DNA of 54,576 nucleotides from NCBI GenBank assembly GCA_963169165.1, contig CAUJFL010000054.1:1-54576 (forward strand). The letters run 5' to 3'. Origin of the DNA: Myxococcota bacterium. Lineage in GTDB: Bacteria > Myxococcota_A > Polyangia > Polyangiales > Polyangiaceae. The notes under the pieces were generated by a model. The model ran no database searches and was not told the DNA's origin. It saw only the letters and a program-made list of their open reading frames with translations. This document shows positions 1 to 8,367 of the stretch, one piece after another. A program made the translations under genes and the position numbers. Every line of letters starts with the position of its first letter. Within the stretch, counting starts at the first letter, position 1.

Positions 1-407
1 ATCGTCTTCTTCGGGTACACGACGAACACGAGCTCGTCGGTGAGCCCCAGCGCGGCGCGCGTGTCGGCGACGAGCGCGCGGACCTCGTCGGTGGACACGC
101 CCCAGGGCGCCTCGCCGGGGACGATCCTCGTCGCGACGAGCTGCACGTCCTCCACGCCGTACTCGGCGAGCGCCGCGAGCCACCGTGTCCCGGACAGCCC
201 CTTCAGCAGCGCCTCCGCGGCTCGCGCGGGCGCCTCGGCGTAGGAGACGAGCGCGACGCGCGCGCGCCGGAGCGTGGGCCCTCCCGCGGTCGGGATGATC
301 GGCAGGCCAGCGACGGTCGCCGGGGGCGGCGACGTCGCGACGTCGAGCTCGCCACCACACGCAGACAGGCCGAGCGAGAGCAGCGCGACCGCGCGGAGCC
401 GCGTCAT
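1..407 (-). CDS. Lipoprotein, 3' end outside the window
   Basis: ATG at 407 opens a frame that runs off the left edge, giving 135 visible residues. The N-terminus is a short basic region, a hydrophobic stretch and the lipobox LSAC, so an outer-membrane or periplasmic lipoprotein is expected. The mature part reads like a small alpha/beta fold (RRARVALVSYAEAP, then TDELVFVVYPKKT at the edge), but I do not recognise a family. The start overlaps the stop of the upstream heme lipoprotein in an ATGA (404-407), so the two are probably translationally coupled and may work together in the envelope. Confidence 0.75.
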   Translation of the reverse strand, partial: MTRLRAVALLSLGLSACGGELDVATSPPPATVAGLPIIPTAGGPTLRRARVALVSYAEAPARAAEALLKGLSGTRWLAALAEYGVEDVQLVATRIVPGEAPWGVSTDEVRALVADTRAALGLTDELVFVVYPKKT

Positions 408-940
408 CGCGCGGCTGGCGCGACGCCCGGGGTCAGCACCGCGTCGCTGGCGGCGCCCTGTTCGACGTGGCACTCGTTGCACGCGCCGCCTCGGATGTTG
501 CTGCCGTAGCTCGTGCCGTCGGGCGGCGAGATCCCGCGCCAGTCGATCGTCAGCGCGCCGCGGGCGTCGCGCTCGAGCTCGAACCACTCCCAGCCGCGCG
601 CGCCGAACGCGTTGTAGTCGCCGCCGCGCTTGGCCATCGCGAACACCTGCCGCGTCTCGATCGGGCCGTCGCCGATCACCTTCACGAGGCGAGTGCCGAT
701 GGGCAGCGCGGCTTCGCCGGGCGCGGGCAGGCGCGAGGCGTAGACCGTGCGCGGACCCTCGATCTCGCCGATGGCGGGGACGCCGACGCCGAGAGGGAAC
801 GCCGCCCAGGACTCGAAGCCCTCGAAATCACGCGCGAACGCGACGAACGACGTGCTCTCGGGCGCGGGCGGGGGCGCGCTCGACTCGGCGCCACCGCACG
901 CGGCGAGCGACGACACGAGCAGACAAGTGTGGGGCCGCAC
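404..940 (-). CDS. Cytochrome P460-like heme lipoprotein
   Basis: 178 aa from a GTG at 940. A very short signal ends in lipobox LAAC (Cys15). The body has the layout of cytochrome P460-family proteins: an aromatic strand region (AMAKRGG, then GWEWFELE) followed near the C-terminus by a c-type heme motif CNECH (C154, C157, H158). Seen directly: signal, lipobox, one CxxCH. From family knowledge: P460 proteins bind a single covalently attached heme in the periplasm, and some oxidise hydroxylamine, while many homologues are untested. A monoheme c-type lipoprotein of another fold is the alternative. It is the first gene of a coupled pair with the lipoprotein at the left edge. Confidence 0.72.
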   Translation of the reverse strand: MRPHTCLLVSSLAACGGAESSAPPPAPESTSFVAFARDFEGFESWAAFPLGVGVPAIGEIEGPRTVYASRLPAPGEAALPIGTRLVKVIGDGPIETRQVFAMAKRGGDYNAFGARGWEWFELERDARGALTIDWRGISPPDGTSYGSNIRGGACNECHVEQGAASDAVLTPGVAPAAR

Positions 941-977
941 GCCGCAACCCTAGATCGACCCGTCGCCGCTCGCTACG

Positions 978-1628
978 GTGCCGCCGGTGAAGGCCCCTCG
1001 CTCGGCCGTCGATCGCGCGCGCGCCGTCTGGCGGTTCTTCGGACGCGGCCTGCGTGACTTCGACACGACCGCGTCGCTCGTGCCGAGCTCGCCGTTCCTC
1101 GTCGAGGCGATGTTGCGACCTGCGCGCCTCGGCGCCGCGAGGTGCGTGGTCGAGCTGGGCACCGGGACGGGCACGTTGACCCGCGAGATCCTCGCGCGCG
1201 TCGGCCCCGCTTGCGTGGTCTACGGCGTCGAGCTCGATCCCTCGCTCGCCGACGCCACCCTCCGTCGGTGCGCCGATCCACGGCTACGCGCGCTGCGAGG
1301 CAGCGCCGCGGATCTCGCGCGGCTGCTCGAGCCCGCGCACCTCGGCGCGGTCGACGCGATCGTGTCGTCGCTCGGGCTGTCGCTGATGGACGAGGAGCAG
1401 CGGGCGTCGATCGTTCGGGCGGCGGGCCTCGCGCTGGGTCCGGGCGGCGTGTTCATGCAGTACGCCTACCTCCACGCGCGCTGGTTCGCGTACTCGCAGG
1501 CGCGCGCGTCGTGGTTCAGGTGGCGCGCGCGACCCTTTCTCGAGCGACACTTCGGCGCGGTCGACGGCGAGCTCATCGTCGCCAACCTGCCGCCCGCCGT
1601 CGCGTATGCGTGCCGCGCGCCGCGCTGA
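978..1628 (+). CDS. SAM-dependent methyltransferase, PmtA-like
   Basis: 216 aa from GTG at 978. Class I methyltransferase fold with SAM motif I VELGTGTGTLT at about residues 58-68, an acidic end of strand 2 (YGVELD) and a motif near LGPGGVFMQY. The segment just before motif I (FFGRGLRDFDTTASLVPSS, about 20-38) resembles the N-terminus of bacterial phospholipid N-methyltransferases of the PmtA type and related rRNA dimethylase-like enzymes. A role in lipid headgroup methylation is possible but inferred from this resemblance only. It is divergent from the P460 gene (37 bp apart) and convergent with the Coq4-like gene. Confidence 0.7.
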   Translation: MPPVKAPRSAVDRARAVWRFFGRGLRDFDTTASLVPSSPFLVEAMLRPARLGAARCVVELGTGTGTLTREILARVGPACVVYGVELDPSLADATLRRCADPRLRALRGSAADLARLLEPAHLGAVDAIVSSLGLSLMDEEQRASIVRAAGLALGPGGVFMQYAYLHARWFAYSQARASWFRWRARPFLERHFGAVDGELIVANLPPAVAYACRAPR

Positions 1629-1632
1629 GGGC

Positions 1633-2352
1633 TCACGCCGTCGCCGCGCGTAGGTCTGCGCTGCGGATGCGCACGTAGTCGGGCGCGGCGTCGAGCGCGA
1701 GACGCCGGCGCACCTCGTCGAGCGGCAGCGCGAGCAGCGTCTCCCACGGCTGCCCCGCGAGCCAGGCGGCGCGCCGTCCCCTCAGGTAACCATCGACGAT
1801 CGTGCGCCGGGCCGCGCGCCCGCCGTCGGCGCCGGTGGCGGTCTTCAGCAGGCCGACCCCGACGATCAGCGCGATCGCCGGGTTGAAGGTCTGCGCGAGG
1901 CTGAACGCGAGCAGCGCCGTCTCGCCCAGCACGTCGCCCGAGTAGCCCACCGCCGCGTGCCAGAGATCGTGGGTGTCCCGCATGCGCCGCTGCACCCAGT
2001 CGAGCGGCTCGGGCGCGGGAGGCCCCAGCTTCTCCCCGAGGGCCTCGGCGTCGCGGATGCCGTCGGCCGAGATGCCTTCGCGCTCGACGAAATCGAGGTA
2101 GGCCCGCGCGAGCGAGCCGTCGGGAAAACGGCGGAGCGCGCCGCGGTCGGCCAGGACATCGACGATGTCCGGCCGCTCGCGCAGCAACCGTCGCCCTTCG
2201 TCCGTTCGTCGAAAGCCGTCGCCGAGGCGGTACAGCGTGTCGAACGACAGCGACTCGATGATGGTGAAGACCTGGGGGAGATCGTCTGGATCGTCGGCCA
2301 GCTTCTTGACGGCGCGGAGCGCGCGGAGGGGGGCGATCTGCACGTGTCGCAT
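1633..2352 (-). CDS. Coq4-like protein
   Basis: 239 aa from ATG 2352. The frame stays open to a TTG at 2415, but the ATG at 2391 lies inside an operator-like palindrome and 2352 has GAGGTG upstream, so 2352 is preferred. The Coq4 signature HDLWH followed by Glu is present (H128, D129, H132, E144), which in this family coordinates a metal. Coq4 proteins organise, and in some cases catalyse a decarboxylation/hydroxylation step in, ubiquinone synthesis. Myxobacteria normally use menaquinone, so a lipid- or quinone-related role different from classical Coq4 is plausible here. Divergent from a TetR gene that probably regulates it. Confidence 0.8.
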   Translation of the reverse strand: MRHVQIAPLRALRAVKKLADDPDDLPQVFTIIESLSFDTLYRLGDGFRRTDEGRRLLRERPDIVDVLADRGALRRFPDGSLARAYLDFVEREGISADGIRDAEALGEKLGPPAPEPLDWVQRRMRDTHDLWHAAVGYSGDVLGETALLAFSLAQTFNPAIALIVGVGLLKTATGADGGRAARRTIVDGYLRGRRAAWLAGQPWETLLALPLDEVRRRLALDAAPDYVRIRSADLRAATA

Positions 2353-2386
2353 GGGGAGCACCTCACCGCCCACGTTGGGCCTTGCC

Positions 2387-2423
2387 GACATTTCTGTCAA
2401 TAGTGCTACCGACAAATCTGTCG
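2387..2423. promoter_or_regulatory. Twin palindromic operators between coq4-like gene and tetR
   Basis: Two similar inverted repeats lie between the divergent genes. The first is GACA-TTTC-TGTC at 2387-2398. The second is CGACA-AATC-TGTCG at 2410-2423. Both have 4-nt spacers and their centres are 24 bp apart. Matching half-sites, tandem placement and a TetR gene 22 bp downstream make these the likely binding sites for the TetR product, controlling both genes. The sequence shows the repeats; binding is inferred. Confidence 0.65.
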
Positions 2424-2444
2424 ACAGCGGGCGCGCGCCGTCGC

Positions 2445-3095
2445 ATGACCGCGGGGGTGAAGGCGGTGAAGGCTCCCCCGAAGCGGCGTCGGAGGCTCGA
2501 CGCCGAGGCGTCCCGAGGAGGGATCCTCGACGCCGCCGAGGCGCGGCTCGTCGCCGTGGGCCCGGGCGGGCTCCGCCTGCAGGACATCGCCGAGGCCGCC
2601 GGCGTGTCGCACCCCACCGTGCTCCACCATTTCGGCAGCCGCGAGGGGCTGGTCCGGGCGGTGGTCGAGCGCGCGCTCCATCAGATCAACGCCGAGCTCG
2701 TCGAGGCGATCACGGCGTCGAGGGGAGACGAGGAGCGGCTGCAGGTGATGCTCGCGCGGACGAGCGACGCGCTCGACGGCGGCCACGCGCGGATCGTCCT
2801 GTGGCTCGCGCTCGCGGGTCACCCCGTCGGCGGCGCGGGCACCGGCCTCTCCGGGGTCGTCGACGCCGCCCACGCGCTGCGCCTCTCCCGCGCCTGCGAG
2901 GGCGCGCCGCGGCCGACGCGCGAGGACACCGCGCGCACCGTCGTGCTGGCGACGCTCGCGCTGGTCGCGGGCTCCGTGCTCGGCCCGACGCTGCTCGAGA
3001 ACGCCGGTCTGTCCGGCGGCCCGCGCGCGACCCAGGGCTTTCGACGCTGGCTCGCGCGGCTGCTGCTCGGTCACCTCGACGCGCCGTGCGCGTGA
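2445..3095 (+). CDS. TetR/AcrR-family transcriptional regulator
   Basis: 216 aa from ATG 2445. An upstream non-ATG extension to 2382 would run through the operators and is rejected. A basic N-terminal tail (KAPPKRRRRLDAE) precedes a TetR helix-turn-helix: ILDAAEARL, then LRLQDIAEAAGVSHPTVLHHF at about residues 45-65, followed by GSREGLVRAVV. The C-terminal ligand domain is Ala/Leu-rich and not diagnostic. It likely represses itself and the divergent Coq4-like gene through the paired palindromes immediately upstream. The inducer is unknown; a hydrophobic or quinone-like molecule would fit the partner gene, but that is a guess. Confidence 0.88.
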   Translation: MTAGVKAVKAPPKRRRRLDAEASRGGILDAAEARLVAVGPGGLRLQDIAEAAGVSHPTVLHHFGSREGLVRAVVERALHQINAELVEAITASRGDEERLQVMLARTSDALDGGHARIVLWLALAGHPVGGAGTGLSGVVDAAHALRLSRACEGAPRPTREDTARTVVLATLALVAGSVLGPTLLENAGLSGGPRATQGFRRWLARLLLGHLDAPCA

Positions 3096-3100
3096 GCCCG

Positions 3101-4003
3101 CTACGGGACACCGCACTCGGCGGCGCATTTGCTCGCGAGGCACGACGTCAGCGCCGTCGCCTCTGCGCCACCTGCGGTGACGAACGTCGACGTGCAGCCC
3201 GAGACCGTGCCGGTGCCCTGCTGCGCGCCGCAGGCGCACTCGCGCCACAGGCTCGACGCCGCGCCGCACGCGGGGTTCGATTTCGCGCAGTCGAACGCCT
3301 CCTGTCGACAGAGGAAGAGGCTACAGAGCTGGCAGTCCGTCCCCTTGATCGCGCACGCTGCGGGCGGGCTGTCGTCGCCGGGCTTGGTACACTCGGGGCA
3401 GCTCGTGTGGACGCAGTCGACGATGGGCTGGGCCGCGCTCGCGTTGACCGCCAGCAGCGCCGCGTCGCACTTGGCGAGCTCCACCGCGTCACCCGCGTGG
3501 TAGCAGATGCAATCCTTCCAGTGCTGCTGCGCGTCCTCGCACGCCTTGTCCCCGTTGCACTGGTTGTCGACGACGTTGCAGTGCTGGGCCTTGCAGACGC
3601 CGCAGGCGTTGTACGCACAGTGATCGACCGCGCCGCCGGCGCCGCCGCTCGCGCCAGCAGTCCCGCCGCTCGCGCCCGCCGTACCAGCGCTCGCGCCCGC
3701 CGTCCCGCCGCTCGCGCCCGCGGTCCCGCCGCTCGCGCCCGCGGTCCCGCCGCTCGCTCCAGCTGTCCCGCCGCTCGCTCCAGCTGTCCCGCCGCTCGCT
3801 CCAGCAGCGCCGCCGCTCGCTCCAGCTGTCCCGCCGGACGCTCCAGCAGCGCCGCCGCTCGCTCCTGCTGTCCCGCCGCTCGCTCCAGCAGCGCCGCCGC
3901 TCGCCACGGGGCTCACCGCGCTCGACGCTTCGTCACCGCCGCATGCACACAAGAGAGAGAACGCGACGAGCGCGCCGCCCGACCAACCCCGAACGTGAAC
4001 CAT
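3101..4003 (-). CDS. Cys-rich lipoprotein with 7-residue repeat stalk
   Basis: 300 aa. The start at ATG 4003 is fixed by a strong ribosome site (GGAGGTGG) a few bases upstream; the frame is open further to 4042. Signal peptide ends at lipobox LCAC (Cys21). Residues about 35-125 are 13 copies of a 7-residue unit (SGGTAGA or SGGAAGA). The remainder is a Cys-rich domain with two similar halves (CAYNACGVCKAQHC..., later CQLCSLFLCRQEAFDC...), probably disulfide bonded and displayed beyond the stalk. The same Cys spacing recurs in the lipoproteins at 40215 and 43146. Function unknown. Convergent with tetR. Confidence 0.82.
   Translation of the reverse strand: MVHVRGWSGGALVAFSLLCACGGDEASSAVSPVASGGAAGASGGTAGASGGAAGASGGTAGASGGAAGASGGTAGASGGTAGASGGTAGASGGTAGASGGTAGASAGTAGASGGTAGASGGAGGAVDHCAYNACGVCKAQHCNVVDNQCNGDKACEDAQQHWKDCICYHAGDAVELAKCDAALLAVNASAAQPIVDCVHTSCPECTKPGDDSPPAACAIKGTDCQLCSLFLCRQEAFDCAKSNPACGAASSLWRECACGAQQGTGTVSGCTSTFVTAGGAEATALTSCLASKCAAECGVP
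3629..3901 (-). repeat. 21-bp minisatellite, 13 units, inside a lipoprotein gene
   Basis: Thirteen tandem 21-bp units encode the heptad SGG(T/A)AGA, with one SAGTAGA and one terminal SGGAGGA variant. Central units are nearly identical at the DNA level, which suggests recent slippage or unequal exchange. Unit number should be variable between strains. Confidence 0.9.
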
Positions 4004-4092
4004 GGCCCACCTCCATCGGAGGCGAGGCCTCCGACCGGTCACGCTAGCGGGCGAGGCCGCCCAGGATCAAATGTTCGTCCTCGGCGCCGCGA

Positions 4093-7000
4093 TCACTTGC
4101 CGAGCGCGGCGAGCTCACCCAGCAGCGCGTCGGCGGCGGTGAGCCCGTTCACGCGGTCCCCCTCCGCGAACCTCCGCGACAGCCGCATGTCGGGCGTCAG
4201 CTTGAACGGGCTGCCGCGCTTGCCGACCAGCTGCATCACCTTCGCCGGATCGAGCGGTGTGTCCTGTCGCAGGTGCAGAGTGACGAGCCGGGCGCTCGCC
4301 TCGCAGCCGAGCACGCGCAGCCGCCGCAGCTCGGTCTTCAGGCGCATCAGCTCGACGAGGTTCTTCGCCTCGGTAGGCGGCGGACCGAAGCGGTCTTCCA
4401 TCTCGGCGGCGAGCTCGCCGACCTCGGCCTCGTCGACCGCGGACGCGAGGCGCTTGTACAGCGAGAGCCGGACGCCGACGTCGTCGATGTAGGCCTCTGG
4501 CAGGAGCGCGTCGACGTCGAACGACAGATCGGGCTCGACCTCGTGAACGATCTCCTCGCCCCGCAGCTGCGCGACCGCCTCGTCGAGCATCTGGCAGAAC
4601 AGGTCGAACCCGACGGTCGCCGCCGCGCCGCTCTGCTCGGCGCCGAGGAGATCGCCCGCGCCGCGGAGCTCCATGTCGAGGCTGGCGATCTGGAAGCCGG
4701 CGCCGAGCTCGGAGTGGCGCTCGAGCGCCTCGATCCGCGCGCGCGACTCGTCGGTCATCTGGCTCTCGGGGGGCACGACCAGGTAGCAGTACGCGCGCTC
4801 GCGCGAGCGGCCGACGCGCCCTCGCAGCTGGTACAGCTGCGCGAGGCCGAACATGTCGGCACGATCGATGATCATCGTGTTGGCGCGGGGGATATCGAGG
4901 CCGCTCTCGATGATCGCCGTCGCGCAGAGGATGTCGAACTTGCCGTCGACGAAGTCGAGCATCGCGCTCTCGAGCGCCGCCTCGGACATCTGCCCGTGCG
5001 CGACGGCGATGCGCGCCGACGGCACGAGCGCTTGCAGCTGCGCCGCGCGCTCGTACAGGCCCTCGACGCGGTTGTAGACGTAGAAGATCTGACCGCCGCG
5101 CGACAGCTCACGCGCGACCGCCTCCTTGATGACCGAGGGATCATGCCGCGTGATGATCGTGCGGATCGCCCGGCGATCGATCGGCGCGGTCGTGATGAGC
5201 GACATGTCGCGCAGCCCCGTCACGGCCATCTGCAGCGTGCGGGGGATCGGCGTCGCCGTCAGCGTGAGCACGTCGACGGAGGTCTTCAGCTGCTTGATGC
5301 GCTCCTTGTGCGCGACGCCGAAGCGCTGCTCCTCGTCGACGACGAGCAGACCGAGCTGCTTCCAGTGGATGTCCTTCGACAGCAGGCGGTGCGTGCCGAC
5401 GACCACGTCGACGGTGCCGTCCTTCACGCCACGCACGACCGCGTCCTGCTCCTGCTTGGTCTGGAAGCGCGACAGCGCCGCGACCTTGAGCGGATAGTCG
5501 CCGAACCGCGCGGAGAACGACAGGAAGTGCTGCTGCGCGAGCACGGTCGTCGGGCACAGCACGGCCACCTGCTTGTGCGCCATCGCGACGCGAAACGCGG
5601 CGCGGACGGCGACCTCTGTCTTACCAAATCCAACATCGCCGCACACGAGCCGGTCCATCGGCCTGTCGCGCGAGAGGTCCCCCAGCACGTCGGCGATCGC
5701 GCGCGACTGGTCCTGGGTCTCGTCGAACGCGAACGTCGCCTCGAACGCCGCGTACTCGTCGTCGGGCGCGGGCAGCGCGTGGCCCGGCACCGCCCGGCGC
5801 TCGGCGTAGAGGCGCAAGAGCTCGTCGGCCATCTGCCGGACCTGCTTCTCGACCTTGGCCTTCGTGCGGGAGAAGCTCGCGCCGCCGAGCCTGTCGAGCT
5901 TCGGCGCGCCCTCGCCGCCCGAGAATTTCTGGAGCTGGTTGAGTCGATAGACCGGGAGGTAGAGCTTGTCGCCGCCCGCGTACTCGACCGCGAGGAGATC
6001 GACGACGTGCCCGCCGACGTCGCGGTGCACGAGGCCGTGGTACCGCCCGATGCCATGCTCGACGTGCACGACGAAATCGCCCGCCTCGAGCTTGCGCAGA
6101 TCGTCGAGGAACGCGCGCGCGGTCTTCTGCTTGCGCTCGCGGCGCGGCGCCCGGTGCGCGCGCGCGCCGAAGATCTCTTCTTCCGTGAGGAACACCCTCC
6201 CCTCGCCCGGCAGCACGGCGCCCCGGCCGAGCGAGCCGGTGGTCACGACGACGCCGCGCACCGTCGGCGCCCCGAGATCGAAGCCTCGCGCCTGCACCTT
6301 GCACTCGACGCCCGCGTGGCGAAGCAGCGCGACGAGCCGCTCGGCCTGCGTCTCGGCGCGCGCGGCGATGACCACCGAGAGCCCGTGCTCGTCGAAGTGC
6401 GCGAGGCGGCGGACCAGCGGCGCGAGGGTGCTCGCCTTGCCCTTCGTCTGCCGCGCGAGCGCGACCGCGCGCCCGAGGTCCTGGTGCGTGCGCGCGTCGA
6501 GCGTGGGCGAGTCCTCCGGCACGCGCGCGAGCCGATCGAGGTCCTCGTCGTCGGGGGACTCGCCCGCGACGGCCGCACGCGAGCAGACCACGATGGGGCG
6601 CGTGAGGAGCGCATCGGCGAGCTCGGGCTCGGTGACGTACGACGCGTCCCGCGCGAAGCGAGGTGTCCCGTCGCGCGCCGCCTCGTCGGCCAGCGCGCGG
6701 CCGAGCGCGTCGCGCACCGCGCACGCGACCGCGGCCGGCTCGGACAGCACGATGACGGCGTCGTGCGGCAGGTGCGCGGTGAGCGACTCGAGCTCGTAGA
6801 ACGCTGGCAAGAACGCGTCCGCGCCGAAGAACGGTCGCCCCGACAGCACCTCGTCGAGCAGCCGACGCGCCTCGCGCGACGGGAAGTCGAGCGCGTCGCA
6901 GAGCTCACCGACGGCGCCGCGAGCCCGCGCGATCGTCGCGTCGGTCAGCACGGCCTCGCGCGACGGCGGCAGCACGATCTCTCGCAGCTCGCCGAGCGTC

Positions 7001-7719
7001 CGTTGACCGTCGGGGTCGAACGACCTCATCGACAGGACGAGGTCGCCGTACAGCTCGATCCGCACCGGTTCGCGCGAGGACGGCGGCCACACGTCGAGCA
7101 GGCCGCCGCGCACCGCGAACGAGCCTGGGTCCTCGACGACCGGTACGCGCAGATAGCCGCCCGCGACCAGCGCCGCCGCGACGGCGTCGCGATCGAGCTC
7201 GGTGTCGACCGCCACCGTGACGGTCGCGGCGGATAGCGCGGTCGCCGGGATCGTGCGCTGCACGAGCGCCGCGGCGGGCGCGACGACGACGCGCGCCCGG
7301 CCGGTACCCACCGCGGAGAGCGCCGCCACCCGCTGCATCGACGCGCGGCGATCGGGCGCGACCTCGGCGTACACGGTCGCCTCGGGCGCGGGCAGCTCGG
7401 CGATCAGCTCGCGCGCGACGAAGAACGAGAGATCCTGCGCGATGGCGGCCGACTCGTCGCCGTCGGCCGCGACGATCACGACCGCGCGCCCCGCCCTCGC
7501 GAGCCGCGCGGCCACGTACGCGACGCTCGCGCCCGCGTGCCCGGTCAGGTGAACCGGCGCGCCGACTGCGAGGCGACCGAGCTCCAGCGTGAGGTCCGCG
7601 AGGCGACGATCGCTCGGGGGATCGAGCGACTGCAACGGATCTTCGAACGGCGCCGGCGCCTCGATCCGCGGGGGGATCGAGGCCGCGTCTCCGAGCTTCA
7701 CGGTCAGCGCTTCTGACAA
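4093..7719 (-). CDS. mfd: Transcription-repair coupling factor Mfd
   Basis: 1208 aa, slightly longer than E. coli Mfd (1148). Order of domains: N-terminal UvrB-like module (about 50-330), RNA-polymerase interaction region starting with GDFVVHVEHGIGRYHGL (about 545-560), Walker A GDVGFGKTE (about 690), Walker B DEEQRFG (about 795), helicase motif QLRGRVGRSRERAYCY (about 970), and TRG/C-terminal region with MELRGAGDLLGAEQSG (about 1020). It displaces RNA polymerase stalled at DNA damage and recruits UvrA. The start is a TTG at 7719 with an in-frame TAA 12 nt upstream, so no longer form is possible; a GTG a few codons inside is an alternative. It follows a small acidic gene by 44 bp. Confidence 0.97.
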   Translation of the reverse strand: MSEALTVKLGDAASIPPRIEAPAPFEDPLQSLDPPSDRRLADLTLELGRLAVGAPVHLTGHAGASVAYVAARLARAGRAVVIVAADGDESAAIAQDLSFFVARELIAELPAPEATVYAEVAPDRRASMQRVAALSAVGTGRARVVVAPAAALVQRTIPATALSAATVTVAVDTELDRDAVAAALVAGGYLRVPVVEDPGSFAVRGGLLDVWPPSSREPVRIELYGDLVLSMRSFDPDGQRTLGELREIVLPPSREAVLTDATIARARGAVGELCDALDFPSREARRLLDEVLSGRPFFGADAFLPAFYELESLTAHLPHDAVIVLSEPAAVACAVRDALGRALADEAARDGTPRFARDASYVTEPELADALLTRPIVVCSRAAVAGESPDDEDLDRLARVPEDSPTLDARTHQDLGRAVALARQTKGKASTLAPLVRRLAHFDEHGLSVVIAARAETQAERLVALLRHAGVECKVQARGFDLGAPTVRGVVVTTGSLGRGAVLPGEGRVFLTEEEIFGARAHRAPRRERKQKTARAFLDDLRKLEAGDFVVHVEHGIGRYHGLVHRDVGGHVVDLLAVEYAGGDKLYLPVYRLNQLQKFSGGEGAPKLDRLGGASFSRTKAKVEKQVRQMADELLRLYAERRAVPGHALPAPDDEYAAFEATFAFDETQDQSRAIADVLGDLSRDRPMDRLVCGDVGFGKTEVAVRAAFRVAMAHKQVAVLCPTTVLAQQHFLSFSARFGDYPLKVAALSRFQTKQEQDAVVRGVKDGTVDVVVGTHRLLSKDIHWKQLGLLVVDEEQRFGVAHKERIKQLKTSVDVLTLTATPIPRTLQMAVTGLRDMSLITTAPIDRRAIRTIITRHDPSVIKEAVARELSRGGQIFYVYNRVEGLYERAAQLQALVPSARIAVAHGQMSEAALESAMLDFVDGKFDILCATAIIESGLDIPRANTMIIDRADMFGLAQLYQLRGRVGRSRERAYCYLVVPPESQMTDESRARIEALERHSELGAGFQIASLDMELRGAGDLLGAEQSGAAATVGFDLFCQMLDEAVAQLRGEEIVHEVEPDLSFDVDALLPEAYIDDVGVRLSLYKRLASAVDEAEVGELAAEMEDRFGPPPTEAKNLVELMRLKTELRRLRVLGCEASARLVTLHLRQDTPLDPAKVMQLVGKRGSPFKLTPDMRLSRRFAEGDRVNGLTAADALLGELAALGK

Positions 7720-7763
7720 GGCGCGCGCCGCTTACAACGCTCGCGGCGTCGACGCGAGCCGTC

Positions 7764-8228
7764 TCACCCTAGATCGATGACGCCGCGCCTCGCGAGGTGG
7801 ACCAGGATCTCGCGCGCCTCGCGGACGGACATCCCGGAGACGTCGAGGATCTCGTCGACGCTCGAGGCGTCGTCGACCAGCGACAGCACGAAGCCGGCGC
7901 GATGGTCGAGCGGGAGCTTCGCGATCAGCGCGCGCGACATCGCGCCGCGCGGTACGGCGGCGCCGCTCAGCGCGGGGGGGGCGGTCGGCGTCGCCTCCGC
8001 CCCGGTCTCCTCCGCCCAGGACACGATCCCCGACGTCTCGTCGACGTCGTACGACGGCAGCGCGACGTCGAACTCGAACGACGGCACCCCAGGCGCTGGC
8101 GGGATGCACCCGCTCTCGAGCAGCGCGGCGTCGATGCCGTCGCTCGACACGTCGACGAGCGTGCCGTCATCGAGCGACAGCTCGATGTCGAGCTCGAGCT
8201 TGGGCGGGGTGGTGCGGGTGCGCGACAT
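7764..8228 (-). CDS. Acidic protein with conserved C-terminal helical domain
   Basis: 154 aa from ATG 8228. The N-terminal ~95 residues are acidic and low in complexity (LELDIELSLDDGTLVD...). The C-terminal ~55 residues (SRALIAKLPLDHRAGFVLSLVDD...VDEILDVSGMSVREAREILVHLARRGVI) form a compact helical module like the one that ends many myxobacterial signalling or regulatory proteins, resembling a winged-helix or response-regulator effector tail. No function assigned. It lies immediately upstream of mfd on the same strand and may be co-transcribed, though a link to repair is unproven. Confidence 0.72.
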   Translation of the reverse strand: MSRTRTTPPKLELDIELSLDDGTLVDVSSDGIDAALLESGCIPPAPGVPSFEFDVALPSYDVDETSGIVSWAEETGAEATPTAPPALSGAAVPRGAMSRALIAKLPLDHRAGFVLSLVDDASSVDEILDVSGMSVREAREILVHLARRGVIDLG

Positions 8229-8367
8229 CGAGACTGCGGGCCAAAGGACAACATAGTCGACCTCGTGCCTTCGTCCAGCTCACGAACGGCGCGCGCGAAA
8301 CCTGCGCGTTGTGCCCTGGCCGAGAAACCAATACGGATCACGGGTGTCGGTGCATCGCGTGCCGCCC

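Noticed and set aside
3629..3901. Possible CRISPR-like array
   Set aside because: The units are contiguous without spacers and encode an in-frame heptad in a lipoprotein.
2165..4492. 775-codon open frame on the plus strand
   Set aside because: Runs across the coq4-like gene (antisense), tetR (other frame) and the lipoprotein at 3101 (antisense), with no domain and extreme Arg/Ala content.
4273..7236. 987-codon open frame on the plus strand
   Set aside because: Antisense to mfd, with Arg/Glu/Leu-rich sequence typical of GC-rich shadow frames and no recognisable domain.
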